Part shown: positions 8,304-16,116 of the stretch, in pieces
Layout of the letters: every line of letters starts with the position of its first letter
Position numbering within the stretch: position 1 is the first letter of the stretch
From: Actinoplanes sp. DH11
GTDB taxonomy: Bacteria; Actinomycetota; Actinomycetes; Mycobacteriales; Micromonosporaceae
DNA length: 64,000 nucleotides
Direction: 5' to 3'
Assembly (NCBI RefSeq): GCF_020873875.1
Contig: NZ_JAHWGU010000023.1
Span: forward strand, 78,279 to 142,278
Translations under genes and position numbers: made by a program
The notes under the pieces: model-generated
Told to the model about the DNA's origin: nothing
Databases searched by the model: none
What the model saw: the letters and a program-made list of their open reading frames with translations, nothing else

Positions 8304-11300
8304 ATGTCGATTTCGCCTTCCCCCGCATCCGTGTCCGAGCTGCGCTCCCGGATCTCCGAACTCCTTCCCCGCGACGAACACCGCATCGGACGACGGCTGG
8401 AGGGCACCCGGCGGATCCGGGACGACGCCGCCCGCTCCGCCGCGCTCGCCGAGATCGCCGCGGAGGTCGAGCAGGCCCGGTCCCGCCTCGCGAGCCGGCT
8501 CGCCTCGGTGCCCCGCGTCACCTACCCGCAGGCGCTGCCGGTCAGCGCCCGCAAGGACGACATCGCCGCGGCGATCCGCGACCACCAGGTCGTGGTCGTG
8601 GCCGGCGAGACCGGTTCCGGCAAGACCACCCAGATCCCCAAGATCTGCCTGGAGCTGGGCCGGGGCGTGCGCGGGCAGATCGGGCACACCCAGCCCCGGC
8701 GGATCGCCGCCCGGACCGTCGCCGAGCGGATCGCCGAGGAGCTCGACCGGCCGCTCGGCAACACCGTCGGCTACAAGGTGCGCTTCACCGACCAGGTCAG
8801 CGACGACACCATGATCAAGGTGATGACCGACGGCATCCTGCTGGCCGAGATCCAGAACGACCGGATGCTGCGCCGGTACGACACCCTCATCATCGACGAG
8901 GCGCACGAGCGCAGTCTCAACATCGACTTCATCCTCGGGTACCTGCGCGAGCTGCTGCCCCAGCGCCCCGACCTCAAACTGATCATCACGTCGGCGACGA
9001 TCGAGACCGAGCGGTTCGCCGCGCACTTCGCCGACGCCGCCGGCACACCGGCACCGGTGATCGAGGTGTCCGGCCGGACCTACCCGGTCGAGGTCCGCTA
9101 CCGGCCGCTGGTCACCACCCGGCTGATCGAGGACGACGAGATCCGCGAGGAACCGGTCGACCAGATCGACGGCATCGCGGCCGCGGTCGACGAACTGCCG
9201 CGCGACGGCGACATCCTGGTCTTCCTCTCCGGCGAGCGGGACATCCGGGACACCGCCGACGCGCTGAGCAAGCGGGACCTGCGCAACACCGAGATCGTCC
9301 CGCTCTACGGCCGGCTGTCCGCCGCCGAGCAGCACAAGGTCTTCGAACGGCACACCGGCCGCCGGGTCGTGCTCGCCACCAACGTCGCCGAGACGTCGCT
9401 GACGGTGCCCGGCATCCGCTACGTGATCGACCCCGGCACCGCGCGGATCAGCCGGTACTCGCACCGGCTCAAGGTCCAGCGGCTGCCGATCGAGGCGGTG
9501 TCGCAGGCCTCCGCCAACCAGCGCAAAGGCCGCTGCGGGCGCACCTCCGACGGCATCTGCATCCGGCTCTACTCGGAGGAGGACTTCGAGCAGCGCCCCG
9601 AGTTCACCGAGCCGGAGATCCTGCGCACCAACCTGGCGAGCGTCATCCTGCAGATGACGAACCTGGGCCTCGGCGACCTCGCGAAGTTCCCGTTCATCGA
9701 CCCGCCGGACCGGCGCAACATCACCGACGGCGTGAAACTGCTCGAAGAACTCGGCGCGCTCGCCGACCGCAAGCTCACCCCACTCGGCCGGCAGCTCGCA
9801 CAACTGCCCGTCGACCCGCGGCTGGCCCGCATGGTCATCGAGGCCGATCGGCAGGACTGCCTCGCCGAGGTGATGGTGATCGCGGCCGCGCTGTCGATCC
9901 AGGACCCGCGCGAACGGCCCGCCGACAAACAGCAGCAGGCCGACGAGAAGCACGCCCGGTTCACCGACAAGGAATCGGACTTCTTCAGCTATCTCAACCT
10001 GTGGCGTTATCTGCGGGAGAAACAGCAGGAACTGTCCGGCAACCAGTTCCGCCGGCTGTGCCGCAGCGAATTCCTGAACTACCTGCGGGTGCGGGAGTGG
10101 CAGGACATCTACTCGCAGCTCAAGCAGGTCACCCGTACGCTCGGGCTCGCCCTGAAGGAGGACTGGGAAGCCGGGGTCGCGGCACAACCCGTGCACACCG
10201 CGCTGCTCGCGGGCCTGCTCAGCCACATCGGGTTCAAGGATCCGGAGAAACGGGAGTACCTGGGCGCCCGGGGCGCGAAATTCGCCATCTTCCCCGGCTC
10301 GGCGCTGTTCAAGCGGCAACCGAAATGGGTGATGTCCGCCGAACTCGTGGAGACCAGCCGGCTCTGGGGCCGGGTGAACGCGCGGATCGAACCCGAATGG
10401 GCCGAGAAACTGGCGCCGCACCTGGTCAAACGGTCCTACTCGGAACCGCACTGGGACCGCAAGATGGGCGCGGTGATGGCCTTCGAGAAGGTGACCCTTT
10501 ACGGTCTGCCGATCGTGCCGCGCCGCCGCGTCGGTTACGGCAAGGTCGACCCCGCCGCCTCCCGCGACCTGTTCATCCGGCACGCCCTCGTCGAGGGCGA
10601 CTGGGAGACGCACCACAAGTTCTACGCCGAGAACGTGCGCCTGCTGAAACAGATCACCGAGATCGAGAACCGGGCGCGGCGGCGGGACATCGCGGTCGAC
10701 GACGAGACGGTGTACGCGCTCTACGACGCCCGCATCCCGGCGGAGGTGGTGTCGTCGCGCCACTTCGACGGCTGGTGGAAGAAGGCCCGGCGGGAGAACC
10801 CGGACCTGCTCACCTTCACCCGGGAGGACGTCGTCAACGCCGGCCGGGACACGGTCGACCCGAACGCCTTCCCGGACGCCTGGCTGGCCGGCGGCGTGAA
10901 ACTGCCGCTGCACTACGAGTTCAACCCCGACTCGCACGCCGACGGCGTCACCGTCCGGGTCCCGCTCGACCTGATCAACAAGCTGGACGCGGACGACTTC
11001 GGCTGGTCCGTGCCGGGCTTCCGCAAGGACGTCGTGATCGCCCTGATCCGGGCCCTGCCGAAACAGCTGCGAACCAGCTTCGTCCCGGTGCCCGACTGGG
11101 CGGAAGCGGTCCTCGACCGGGTCCCCGCGCGGCGCGGCGCGCTGCCCGACGCGATCGGCACCGAGCTGCGGCGCCTCAGCGGGGTGGTCGTACCGGCCGA
11201 CGCGTGGCGCCCGGACCAGGTGCCCGAGCACCTGCGGATGAACTTCCGGGTCGTCAACGAGGCCGGCGAGGTGGTCGCCGAGGGCCGCGACCTCGACGTG

Positions 11301-12230
11301 CTGCGCCGGCAGCTCGCGCCGAAGGTGCAGGCCACCATCTCGCGCGCCGCCGGCAACCTGGAACGCCGCGGCATCACCACGAACGACTTCGGCGGGCTGC
11401 CGCGCAAGGTGGCCCAGGTGCGCGGCGGGTACGAGGTGAACGTCTGGCCGGCCCTCGTCGACGAGGGCGACAGCGTCGCGATCAAGGTCTTCGAGACCGA
11501 GCCGGAACAGCGCATCGCCATGGTCGCCGGCACCCGGCGGCTGATGCTGCTGACCCTGCCGCCGGCCGCCCGGTTCCTGCAGGGCCGCCTCGACAACCGG
11601 GCCAAGCTGGAGTTGTCCCGCGCCAACCCGTACCGGTCGATCGCCGACCTGCTCGACGACTGCGCGGGCGCCGCCGTCGACCGGCTCGTGGCCGACCACG
11701 GCGGCCCCGTCTGGTCCTCGGTCGAGTTCGCGTCCCTGCGCGACAACGTCCGTCAGGACCTGGTCGACGCCGTCGCCAACGTCGTCACCCAGGTGCAGGC
11801 GGTGCTCGCCACGACGTACGACGTGGAGCAGCGGGTCCGCAGCCTGCGCGACCCGTCGCTGCTGCCCGCGCTGGCCGACATCCGGCAGCAACTGAAGGGG
11901 CTGGTCCACCCCGGCTTCGTGACGGAGACCGGGTGGCGGCAGCTGCACCACCTGCCGCGCTACCTGCGGGCGATCGTCTATCGGCTGGACCGCCTCGGTG
12001 GCGGGCTCGGGCGCGACCGGCAGCTGACGACGCAGATCCACGAGATCGAGTCGGAGTACCGGGAACTGCGCGCCGAGGCCGTGCCCGGCGGCCCGGCGGA
12101 GGAGGGCCTGCGCGAGATCCGCTGGATGATCGAGGAGCTGCGGGTGAACTACTTCGCGCAGACGCTCGGTACGGCGTACCCGATCTCGGACAAGCGGATC
12201 TACAAGGCCATGGACGCGCTGCCGCTCTGA
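8304..12230 (+). CDS. hrpA: ATP-dependent RNA helicase HrpA (DEAH box)
   Basis: A 1308-residue DEAH/RHA helicase, the normal length for bacterial HrpA, which acts in mRNA processing and in rescuing stalled ribosomes. After a charged N-terminal stretch come Walker A GETGSGKTTQ (about 101-110), the DEAH box in IIDEAHERSLNIDF (about 198), SATIETERF (motif III), VATNVAETSLTVPG-like motif V (LATNVAETSLTVPG) and QRKGRCGRTSDG motif VI. The remaining half is the HA2/OB-fold region and the long HrpA-specific C-terminal domain ending in QTLGTAYPISDKRIYKAMD. It is monocistronic: LCP gene 55 bases upstream, hairpin directly downstream. Confidence 0.95.
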   Translation: MSISPSPASVSELRSRISELLPRDEHRIGRRLEGTRRIRDDAARSAALAEIAAEVEQARSRLASRLASVPRVTYPQALPVSARKDDIAAAIRDHQVVVVAGETGSGKTTQIPKICLELGRGVRGQIGHTQPRRIAARTVAERIAEELDRPLGNTVGYKVRFTDQVSDDTMIKVMTDGILLAEIQNDRMLRRYDTLIIDEAHERSLNIDFILGYLRELLPQRPDLKLIITSATIETERFAAHFADAAGTPAPVIEVSGRTYPVEVRYRPLVTTRLIEDDEIREEPVDQIDGIAAAVDELPRDGDILVFLSGERDIRDTADALSKRDLRNTEIVPLYGRLSAAEQHKVFERHTGRRVVLATNVAETSLTVPGIRYVIDPGTARISRYSHRLKVQRLPIEAVSQASANQRKGRCGRTSDGICIRLYSEEDFEQRPEFTEPEILRTNLASVILQMTNLGLGDLAKFPFIDPPDRRNITDGVKLLEELGALADRKLTPLGRQLAQLPVDPRLARMVIEADRQDCLAEVMVIAAALSIQDPRERPADKQQQADEKHARFTDKESDFFSYLNLWRYLREKQQELSGNQFRRLCRSEFLNYLRVREWQDIYSQLKQVTRTLGLALKEDWEAGVAAQPVHTALLAGLLSHIGFKDPEKREYLGARGAKFAIFPGSALFKRQPKWVMSAELVETSRLWGRVNARIEPEWAEKLAPHLVKRSYSEPHWDRKMGAVMAFEKVTLYGLPIVPRRRVGYGKVDPAASRDLFIRHALVEGDWETHHKFYAENVRLLKQITEIENRARRRDIAVDDETVYALYDARIPAEVVSSRHFDGWWKKARRENPDLLTFTREDVVNAGRDTVDPNAFPDAWLAGGVKLPLHYEFNPDSHADGVTVRVPLDLINKLDADDFGWSVPGFRKDVVIALIRALPKQLRTSFVPVPDWAEAVLDRVPARRGALPDAIGTELRRLSGVVVPADAWRPDQVPEHLRMNFRVVNEAGEVVAEGRDLDVLRRQLAPKVQATISRAAGNLERRGITTNDFGGLPRKVAQVRGGYEVNVWPALVDEGDSVAIKVFETEPEQRIAMVAGTRRLMLLTLPPAARFLQGRLDNRAKLELSRANPYRSIADLLDDCAGAAVDRLVADHGGPVWSSVEFASLRDNVRQDLVDAVANVVTQVQAVLATTYDVEQRVRSLRDPSLLPALADIRQQLKGLVHPGFVTETGWRQLHHLPRYLRAIVYRLDRLGGGLGRDRQLTTQIHEIESEYRELRAEAVPGGPAEEGLREIRWMIEELRVNYFAQTLGTAYPISDKRIYKAMDALPL

Positions 12231-12232
12231 GT

Positions 12233-12260
12233 CCTGGGTGCCGGGCGGCCGGCGCCCAGG
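12233..12260 (+). terminator. Probable terminator after hrpA
   Basis: CCTGGGTGCCGG and CCGGCGCCCAGG form a 12-bp stem with one T/G mismatch around a four-base loop, three bases after the hrpA stop. There is no U-tract, which is common in actinobacterial terminators. Confidence 0.55.
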
Positions 12261-12324
12261 CCCTGTGCCGTCTTGTGGCCGGTCCTGATCAGTGCGGGCC
12301 GGCCCGTCGGTGTGGGCCGGCGGC

Positions 12325-12696
12325 TCAGTGCAGGTCGGCCTCGAGGGCGAGCAGGCAGACGGCGACCAGGGGCAGCAGCGGCCATGCGGCGTTCATCCAG
12401 GCGGCGGCGCCGGTCGGGGCCTGGCCGGGCTCCGGGACCGACCGGCCCATCCGGGCGGCGCCCGCGGTGATCGACCGGGCGTAGGAGGCCAGCGACTCGG
12501 CGTCCACCACCCGGCCGGCGTCACGGATGGAGTCCCGGACCGTGGCGGCGTGCTGGTCGACGCGGGCCAGGAGAGCGGGTTCGGCGAACGCGGCGGCCAG
12601 GCCGTCGACACCGACACGGGCCATCGTCTCGTCGAGGTGGACGCGGGCGGGGCGGGCGGCGGCGATCGGGGCGATGGCGAGGTTCTCGTTCGTCAT
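12325..12696 (-). CDS. DUF6401-like small actinobacterial protein
   Basis: A 123-residue protein. The central segment, ALLARVDQHAATVRDSIRD followed by ESLASYARSITAGA, resembles the DUF6401 family that databases label as natural-product biosynthesis proteins. The C-terminus is hydrophobic (WMNAAWPLLPLVAVCLLALE) and could anchor it to the membrane; I do not know whether this is usual in the family. No catalytic motif is visible and the function is unknown. It is transcribed away from the LamG gene, with its start 178 bases from it. The name rests on recalled similarity of the VDQHAA-VRD motif, so it should be treated as a family hint only. Confidence 0.65.
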   Translation of the reverse strand: MTNENLAIAPIAAARPARVHLDETMARVGVDGLAAAFAEPALLARVDQHAATVRDSIRDAGRVVDAESLASYARSITAGAARMGRSVPEPGQAPTGAAAWMNAAWPLLPLVAVCLLALEADLH

Positions 12697-12873
12697 GCGG
12701 AAGACGCTAGAGGGCGGCGAGCAGCAACAACAGGTGGGTGACCCAACGGCACCCGAAGCACCAACCGGCCGGCAACCGATGCTCCCGGCCGGCACCCGTA
12801 GCACCCGTCCGGCACCGTGATCCGACCTCGTACGGTCTACTTTCCCCGGGTGGTTTTGGTCGTAAAGGGTGTT

Positions 12874-13722
12874 ATGGGCAATCTTCTTCTCATGAGGATC
12901 GTCAAGTACTCGATTGTTGCCCTGCTGGCTGCCGCGCCGCTGCTGGGTGCTCCCGGCGCCGCGACCGCGGCGCCGACGCCGGGCGCGGCTCCCGGTGCCG
13001 CTGCCGCTGGCGGTGCCGGTGTCGCTGGCGGTGCTGCTGCCGCTCCCGGTGCCGCCGCGGCGCCGGCCGAGGTGCCGCCCGGGCTGGTGGCGCGATACAA
13101 CTTCGACGGCGGAGCCACCGACGGCCGGGTCGCTGACCTGTCCGGCCGGGGCGGGCCGCTGACCGTCCGCGGTGCGGACACCGGTGCCGTCACGTTCACC
13201 GCCCTGGGTGCGGGGCGGTTCGCGACGTTCCCGGCCAAGTGCGCCACCGGGGCCACCACGTGCCCACGGGCGTTGCTCGAGGCGGCGGACGACGCGGACC
13301 TGGACCCGGGTGCGCGCAATTTCCGGTGGGCGGCGAGCGTACGGGTCAGCGCGGCCCAGCTCAACGGCAACGCCAACGTCATGCAGAAGGGCGTCGCCGG
13401 CACCGGCAGCCAGTGGAAGATGCAGATCAGCGGCAAGGCCGGGCGCGCGCAGTGCACGATGGTGGCGCGCGGCACCGGACAGAAGTTCACCGCCACGTCG
13501 GCACGTCCGGTCGCCGACGGCGCCTGGCACCGGGTGGTGTGTGAGCGGTCCGGTACGGCGCTCGTCGTGTCGGTCGACGGCACGCCGGTGGGCCGGGCCG
13601 CGGTGCCGGCGACGCTCACGGTCGACAACACGATGCCGCTGCGGATCGGCGGGCCGAACTTCCAGGCCGGCGCCGACATGTTCCACGGCCAGATCGACGA
13701 CGTCTACGTCCAGCTCGTCTGA
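12874..13722 (+). CDS. Secreted LamG-like (concanavalin A fold) domain protein
   Basis: A 282-residue exported protein. The N-terminus MGNLLLMRIVKYSIVALLAA followed by APLLGAPGAATAAPTP is a signal peptide with an AxA cleavage region. Residues about 30-70 are an Ala/Pro/Gly-rich linker with repeated PGAAAAP-type units. The rest is a LamG/laminin-G-like jelly roll: LVARYNFDGGATDGRVADLS, RNFRWAASVRVSA, GVAGTGSQWKMQI, GAWHRVVCERSGTALVVSVDG and IDDVYVQLV at the end. Such domains usually bind glycans or proteins; no catalytic residues are seen. I chose ATG 12874 for the AAAGGG nearby; ATG 12892 would also leave a signal peptide. A strong hairpin follows, so it is a single-gene unit. Confidence 0.82.
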   Translation: MGNLLLMRIVKYSIVALLAAAPLLGAPGAATAAPTPGAAPGAAAAGGAGVAGGAAAAPGAAAAPAEVPPGLVARYNFDGGATDGRVADLSGRGGPLTVRGADTGAVTFTALGAGRFATFPAKCATGATTCPRALLEAADDADLDPGARNFRWAASVRVSAAQLNGNANVMQKGVAGTGSQWKMQISGKAGRAQCTMVARGTGQKFTATSARPVADGAWHRVVCERSGTALVVSVDGTPVGRAAVPATLTVDNTMPLRIGGPNFQAGADMFHGQIDDVYVQLV

Positions 13723-13736
13723 GCCGGTCCGGACAC

Positions 13737-13772
13737 AACGGCGGCCCGGCACCTCGGTGCCGGGCCGCCGTT
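13737..13772 (+). terminator. Strong hairpin terminator after the LamG gene
   Basis: A perfect 17-bp inverted repeat (AACGGCGGCCCGGCACC and its complement) with a two-base spacer, 14 bases after the stop codon. No long T-run follows. Confidence 0.85.
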
Positions 13773-13777
13773 CTCGA

Positions 13778-13942
13778 CCAGCCGCGTCCGCATGGTCTGA
13801 CCGCTTCAGGCCAGTCGCGTCCGCATGGTCTGACCGCTTCAGGCCAGTCGCGTCCGCACGGTCTGACCGCTTCAGGCCAGTCGCGTCCGCACGGTCTGAC
13901 CGCTTCAGGCCAGTCGCGTCCGCACGGCCTGACCGTTCAAGA
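13778..13942. repeat. 33-bp tandem repeat, five units
   Basis: Five consecutive 33-bp units starting CCAGYCGCGTCCGCAYGGTC and ending TGACCGCTTCAGG; units 1-4 differ at two or three positions and unit 5 is degenerate. The array begins six bases after the hairpin terminator. One rightward frame stays open through it with an 11-residue period, but there is no ribosome binding site or start, so I treat it as non-coding minisatellite DNA. Confidence 0.9.
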
Positions 13943-14070
13943 TCAGCCGCGCCAGAGGGCCGAGTCGGCGCGGCCGCGACTGGCGGGCCGCGTCACGACG
14001 GCTTCGCCGCAGCGCGGCCGCTTCGGATCAGCCGCGCCGGCAGGCTCAGACGCGCCGTCAAGGCGCGGCC

Positions 14071-14172
14071 GTGCCGGACCACGGCGGAGAGCGCGGCGTG
14101 CCGGACCTCGGCGGAGGGCCGGGGCGTGCCGGACCACGGCGGAGGGCGCCGGCGTGCCGGACCACGGCGGAG
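14071..14172. repeat. 27-28-bp tandem repeat, four units
   Basis: Four units with the core GTGCCGGACCACGGCGGAG at 14071, 14098, 14126 and 14154, with spacing 27, 28 and 28 bases; the last unit is cut after the core. The units differ by single bases. Confidence 0.85.
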
Positions 14173-14291
14173 ATGTTCGCCACCGCAGGCGCTGCACCCC
14201 GATCGTGGTCCCACTGATGCCGCCCGTGCATCAACCTTCGGGCCCTCGCGTTTTGACCCCGGTGGCGCCGGACACGCCGCCGGTGGCGAGA

Positions 14292-14368
14292 TGTTGATCT
14301 GCTAGCGCTACGAAATCGCTGTGATCAAGGGGTCAAAACCGCGATTTCGCACCGCTAGCAGATCAACA
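14292..14368. repeat. Long inverted repeat (28-bp arms, 21-base loop)
   Basis: The left arm begins TGTTGATCTGCTAGCG and continues to 14319; the right arm at 14341-14368 is its complement with two mismatches. The loop contains GGGGTCAAAAC, whose complement GTTTTGACCCC lies outside at 14250-14260, so two alternative foldings exist. It has unusually low GC for this window. It could be a REP/MITE-like element or a bidirectional terminator. Confidence 0.8.
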
Positions 14369-14427
14369 CCGCCGCGCGGAGCCACCGCAGCCGACTGCGG
14401 CTCCTTGTCCAGGGACCGCAACAGAGC

Positions 14428-14478
14428 CGAGGGCGAGCAACACCACGCCGGCGCAACCGGCGGAAGAGCTCGCCCTCG
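14428..14478 (-). terminator. Hairpin downstream of the PVVTQ-repeat gene
   Basis: CGAGGGCGAGC at 14428-14438 pairs perfectly with GCTCGCCCTCG at 14468-14478; the 29-base loop holds a second small CCGG...CCGG stem. It lies 36 bases past the stop of the leftward gene that ends at 14515, so a terminator role is likely. Confidence 0.5.
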
Positions 14479-14514
14479 CTACTCGACCTCCCATAGGGAC
14501 ACCCAGGAGGACGG

Positions 14515-14880
14515 TCAGCTGCGGCGGAAGGCGTAGCTGCGGCCGCCCGCCGCGCCCGCCGCACGGGCGGAACGGTCGCGGCCGGAGCGTTCCCGGGCCG
14601 CCTGACGGGTGTCGCGGGCGTCTTGCCGCGTGGTGGCGCCGGCGCCCGGCCGGCGGGTGACGACAGGCTGCGTGACGACGGGCTGCGTGACGACGGGCTG
14701 CGTGACGACGGGCTGCGTGACGACGGGCTGCGTGACGACGGGCTGCGTGACGACGGGCTGCGTGACGACGGGCTGCGTGACGACGGGCTGGGCGACAACG
14801 GGCCGGGTGAGGCCGGCGGCGAGGTCGTCGCGGGCCAGGTCGTCGAGGTTCACGTGCACGGAGAACGGTGTGGCAGGCAT
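14515..14880 (-). CDS. Small protein with PVVTQ pentapeptide tandem repeats
   Basis: A 121-residue protein of unknown function. It has a 25-residue N-terminal segment (MPATPFSVHVNLDDLARDDL...), then PVVAQ, eight exact PVVTQ units and a terminal PVVT, then an Arg/Ala-rich basic tail (for example RQAARERSGRDRSARAAGAA) that ends in GRSYAFRRS. There is no signal peptide. The ATG at 14880 has a good GGAGGG nine bases upstream. The acidic head with LDDLARDDL recalls leader peptides of some ribosomal natural products, but no modifying enzyme is adjacent. The complementary strand of the repeat is also open (RDDGL units) but lacks a start signal. The gene is moderately sure; function is unknown. Confidence 0.6.
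   Translation of the reverse strand: MPATPFSVHVNLDDLARDDLAAGLTRPVVAQPVVTQPVVTQPVVTQPVVTQPVVTQPVVTQPVVTQPVVTQPVVTRRPGAGATTRQDARDTRQAARERSGRDRSARAAGAAGGRSYAFRRS
14656..14805. repeat. 15-bp tandem repeat inside the PVVTQ gene
   Basis: Eight exact copies of CGTGACGACGGGCTG at 14671-14790, flanked by one variant unit on each side. The period of 15 keeps the reading frame. The exact DNA identity, including third positions, points to recent expansion. Confidence 0.95.
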
Positions 14881-15096
14881 GAAAGCACCCTCCAGGGAGG
14901 ACGAGGAGACACAGGGGTGCCCGGAAACGAGCGAAGCGTGTGGGAATGCCGGATCCGGGCTCACGGGAAGCGCCGGCCCGTCGAGGGGCCGACCGGTTCA
15001 CAGTGATGAAGGGGCGCCGGAACTGCGAGGCGCGCCGGATCGTCTGTCACAGCATGCGGCCACGCTAGGCCCGCCCCGGGTGGGCCGGCAACCGAT

Positions 15097-16116
15097 TTAT
15101 CGGGGCAGCGCAGCCACGGCCCGGTCGATCGTGGTGATCGCGGCCGGGAAGTCGACGAGCTGGTCCCGGACCAGCCGCAACCCGATCCGGAGCGCACCCT
15201 GCGGCACCCCGCGGCTGATCAGCACGTCGGCGGTCCAGCCGACGAAATCGGTGAAGATCTCCGGCTCGTCGAGGTAGAGCGCCGCGGCCAGGAAGTCGGC
15301 GATGTGGCCCAGATCTTCGGCCGTCGACTCGAGTTGTGCCTGGTCGTAGTCGCGGGCCGCCGGGTAGACCTCGGGGAGCCGGTCCATCGCGTTCCCGATC
15401 AGCTGCGGCCGGGATCGGACCAGGTGGGTGTACTCCTCGTCGCCGAGGAAGGTGCCGGGGTCGTCCGCCACCCAGCGCGGCGGCCAGTCGGTGGCCAGCC
15501 GGGCGATGGCCTCCTCGCCGGTGGCGGCCCACGCGTCGGCGCCGAGCCGCTGCGCGTAGCGCCCGTCGGGGCCGAACCCGCGGCCCCCGGCGATCACCGG
15601 GACCCCGGCGGCGCGGCACGCGGTGATCGCGGCGTGGGCGCGGGGCAGCCGGGTCGGGATCATGCAGCTGAGGGCGACCGCGTCCGGGCCGGTCTGGTGC
15701 AGGTGGGTGATCAGGTGCCGGCCGGGCACGCTGGCGCCGAGGAAGTCGACCCGCCAGCCGTCGAGGCGCAGCAGCTCGGCGAACATCCGGGCGGGCAGGC
15801 CGTGCCATTCCCCGTCCACGCAGGCGAGGGTGAGCCGGCCGCGGGTGGCCGGGACGGTGGTGCGGGCCGCGACGGCGGCGAGGACGCGCTCGCTGACGCC
15901 GGTGGCCGCGTGCTCCCGGGCCACGCCCCACTCGTTGGTGGCCCACAGCTCACCGACCCGCCGCTGGGTGGCGCCGATCAGGTCGTTGATCACTCGCTGG
16001 GCCGGTACGCCGGCGTCGAGCAGGGCTGTCGCGTGGGCGACGGCGGCCTGTTCGTCGCCGTCACCGACCAGCTCCAGGTAGTGGTCGAGGGCGAGGTCGA
16101 CGGTGATGGCGGTCAT
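15097..16116 (-). CDS. CarH-like cobalamin-binding sensor without DNA-binding domain
   Basis: A 339-residue protein. Residues 1-90 form a helical cap domain with W58, then E68-H69: this W-x9-EH spacing is the capping motif of the light sensor CarH, which contacts adenosylcobalamin. The following Rossmann-like B12 domain has DGEWHGLPARM, with H105 in the place of the lower axial ligand (E-x-H), then DGWRVDFLGASVP and VIAGGRGFGPDGRYAQRLG. The N-terminal MerR helix-turn-helix of CarH is absent; a C-terminal helical region of about 110 residues is present instead. Its ATG overlaps the stop of the SpoIIE phosphatase gene (ATGA), so the two are co-translated and probably act together. B12 binding is well supported; light sensing is inference. 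Confidence 0.85.
   Translation of the reverse strand: MTAITVDLALDHYLELVGDGDEQAAVAHATALLDAGVPAQRVINDLIGATQRRVGELWATNEWGVAREHAATGVSERVLAAVAARTTVPATRGRLTLACVDGEWHGLPARMFAELLRLDGWRVDFLGASVPGRHLITHLHQTGPDAVALSCMIPTRLPRAHAAITACRAAGVPVIAGGRGFGPDGRYAQRLGADAWAATGEEAIARLATDWPPRWVADDPGTFLGDEEYTHLVRSRPQLIGNAMDRLPEVYPAARDYDQAQLESTAEDLGHIADFLAAALYLDEPEIFTDFVGWTADVLISRGVPQGALRIGLRLVRDQLVDFPAAITTIDRAVAALPR

Larger units (their letters stand above)
13943..14514. other. Gene-free repeat-rich intergenic stretch
   Basis: Between the tandem array and the PVVTQ protein no frame has a believable start or composition. The stretch holds a second tandem repeat (14071-14172), a long inverted repeat (14292-14368) and a hairpin (14428-14478). 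The other sequence is degenerate Arg/Ala-type GC-rich DNA. Confidence 0.7.

Noticed and set aside
8235..12041. Very long open frame on the minus strand opposite hrpA
   Set aside because: It is the usual high-GC shadow: biased Arg/Gly/Val/Asp composition, no domain motif, while the plus strand carries all helicase motifs.
13778..13942. 33-bp repeats considered as a CRISPR array
   Set aside because: Units are contiguous without unique spacers and no cas gene is present.
13172..14305. 377-codon plus-strand frame with RFRPVASA-type repeats
   Set aside because: It runs out of frame through the LamG gene and the terminator, with no ribosome binding site; the repeats are the 33-bp minisatellite.
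14623..15006. Plus-strand frame encoding RDDGL repeats opposite the PVVTQ gene
   Set aside because: No ribosome binding site at its start and no head or tail domain; the minus-strand frame has a good GGAGGG and a better amino-acid pattern.
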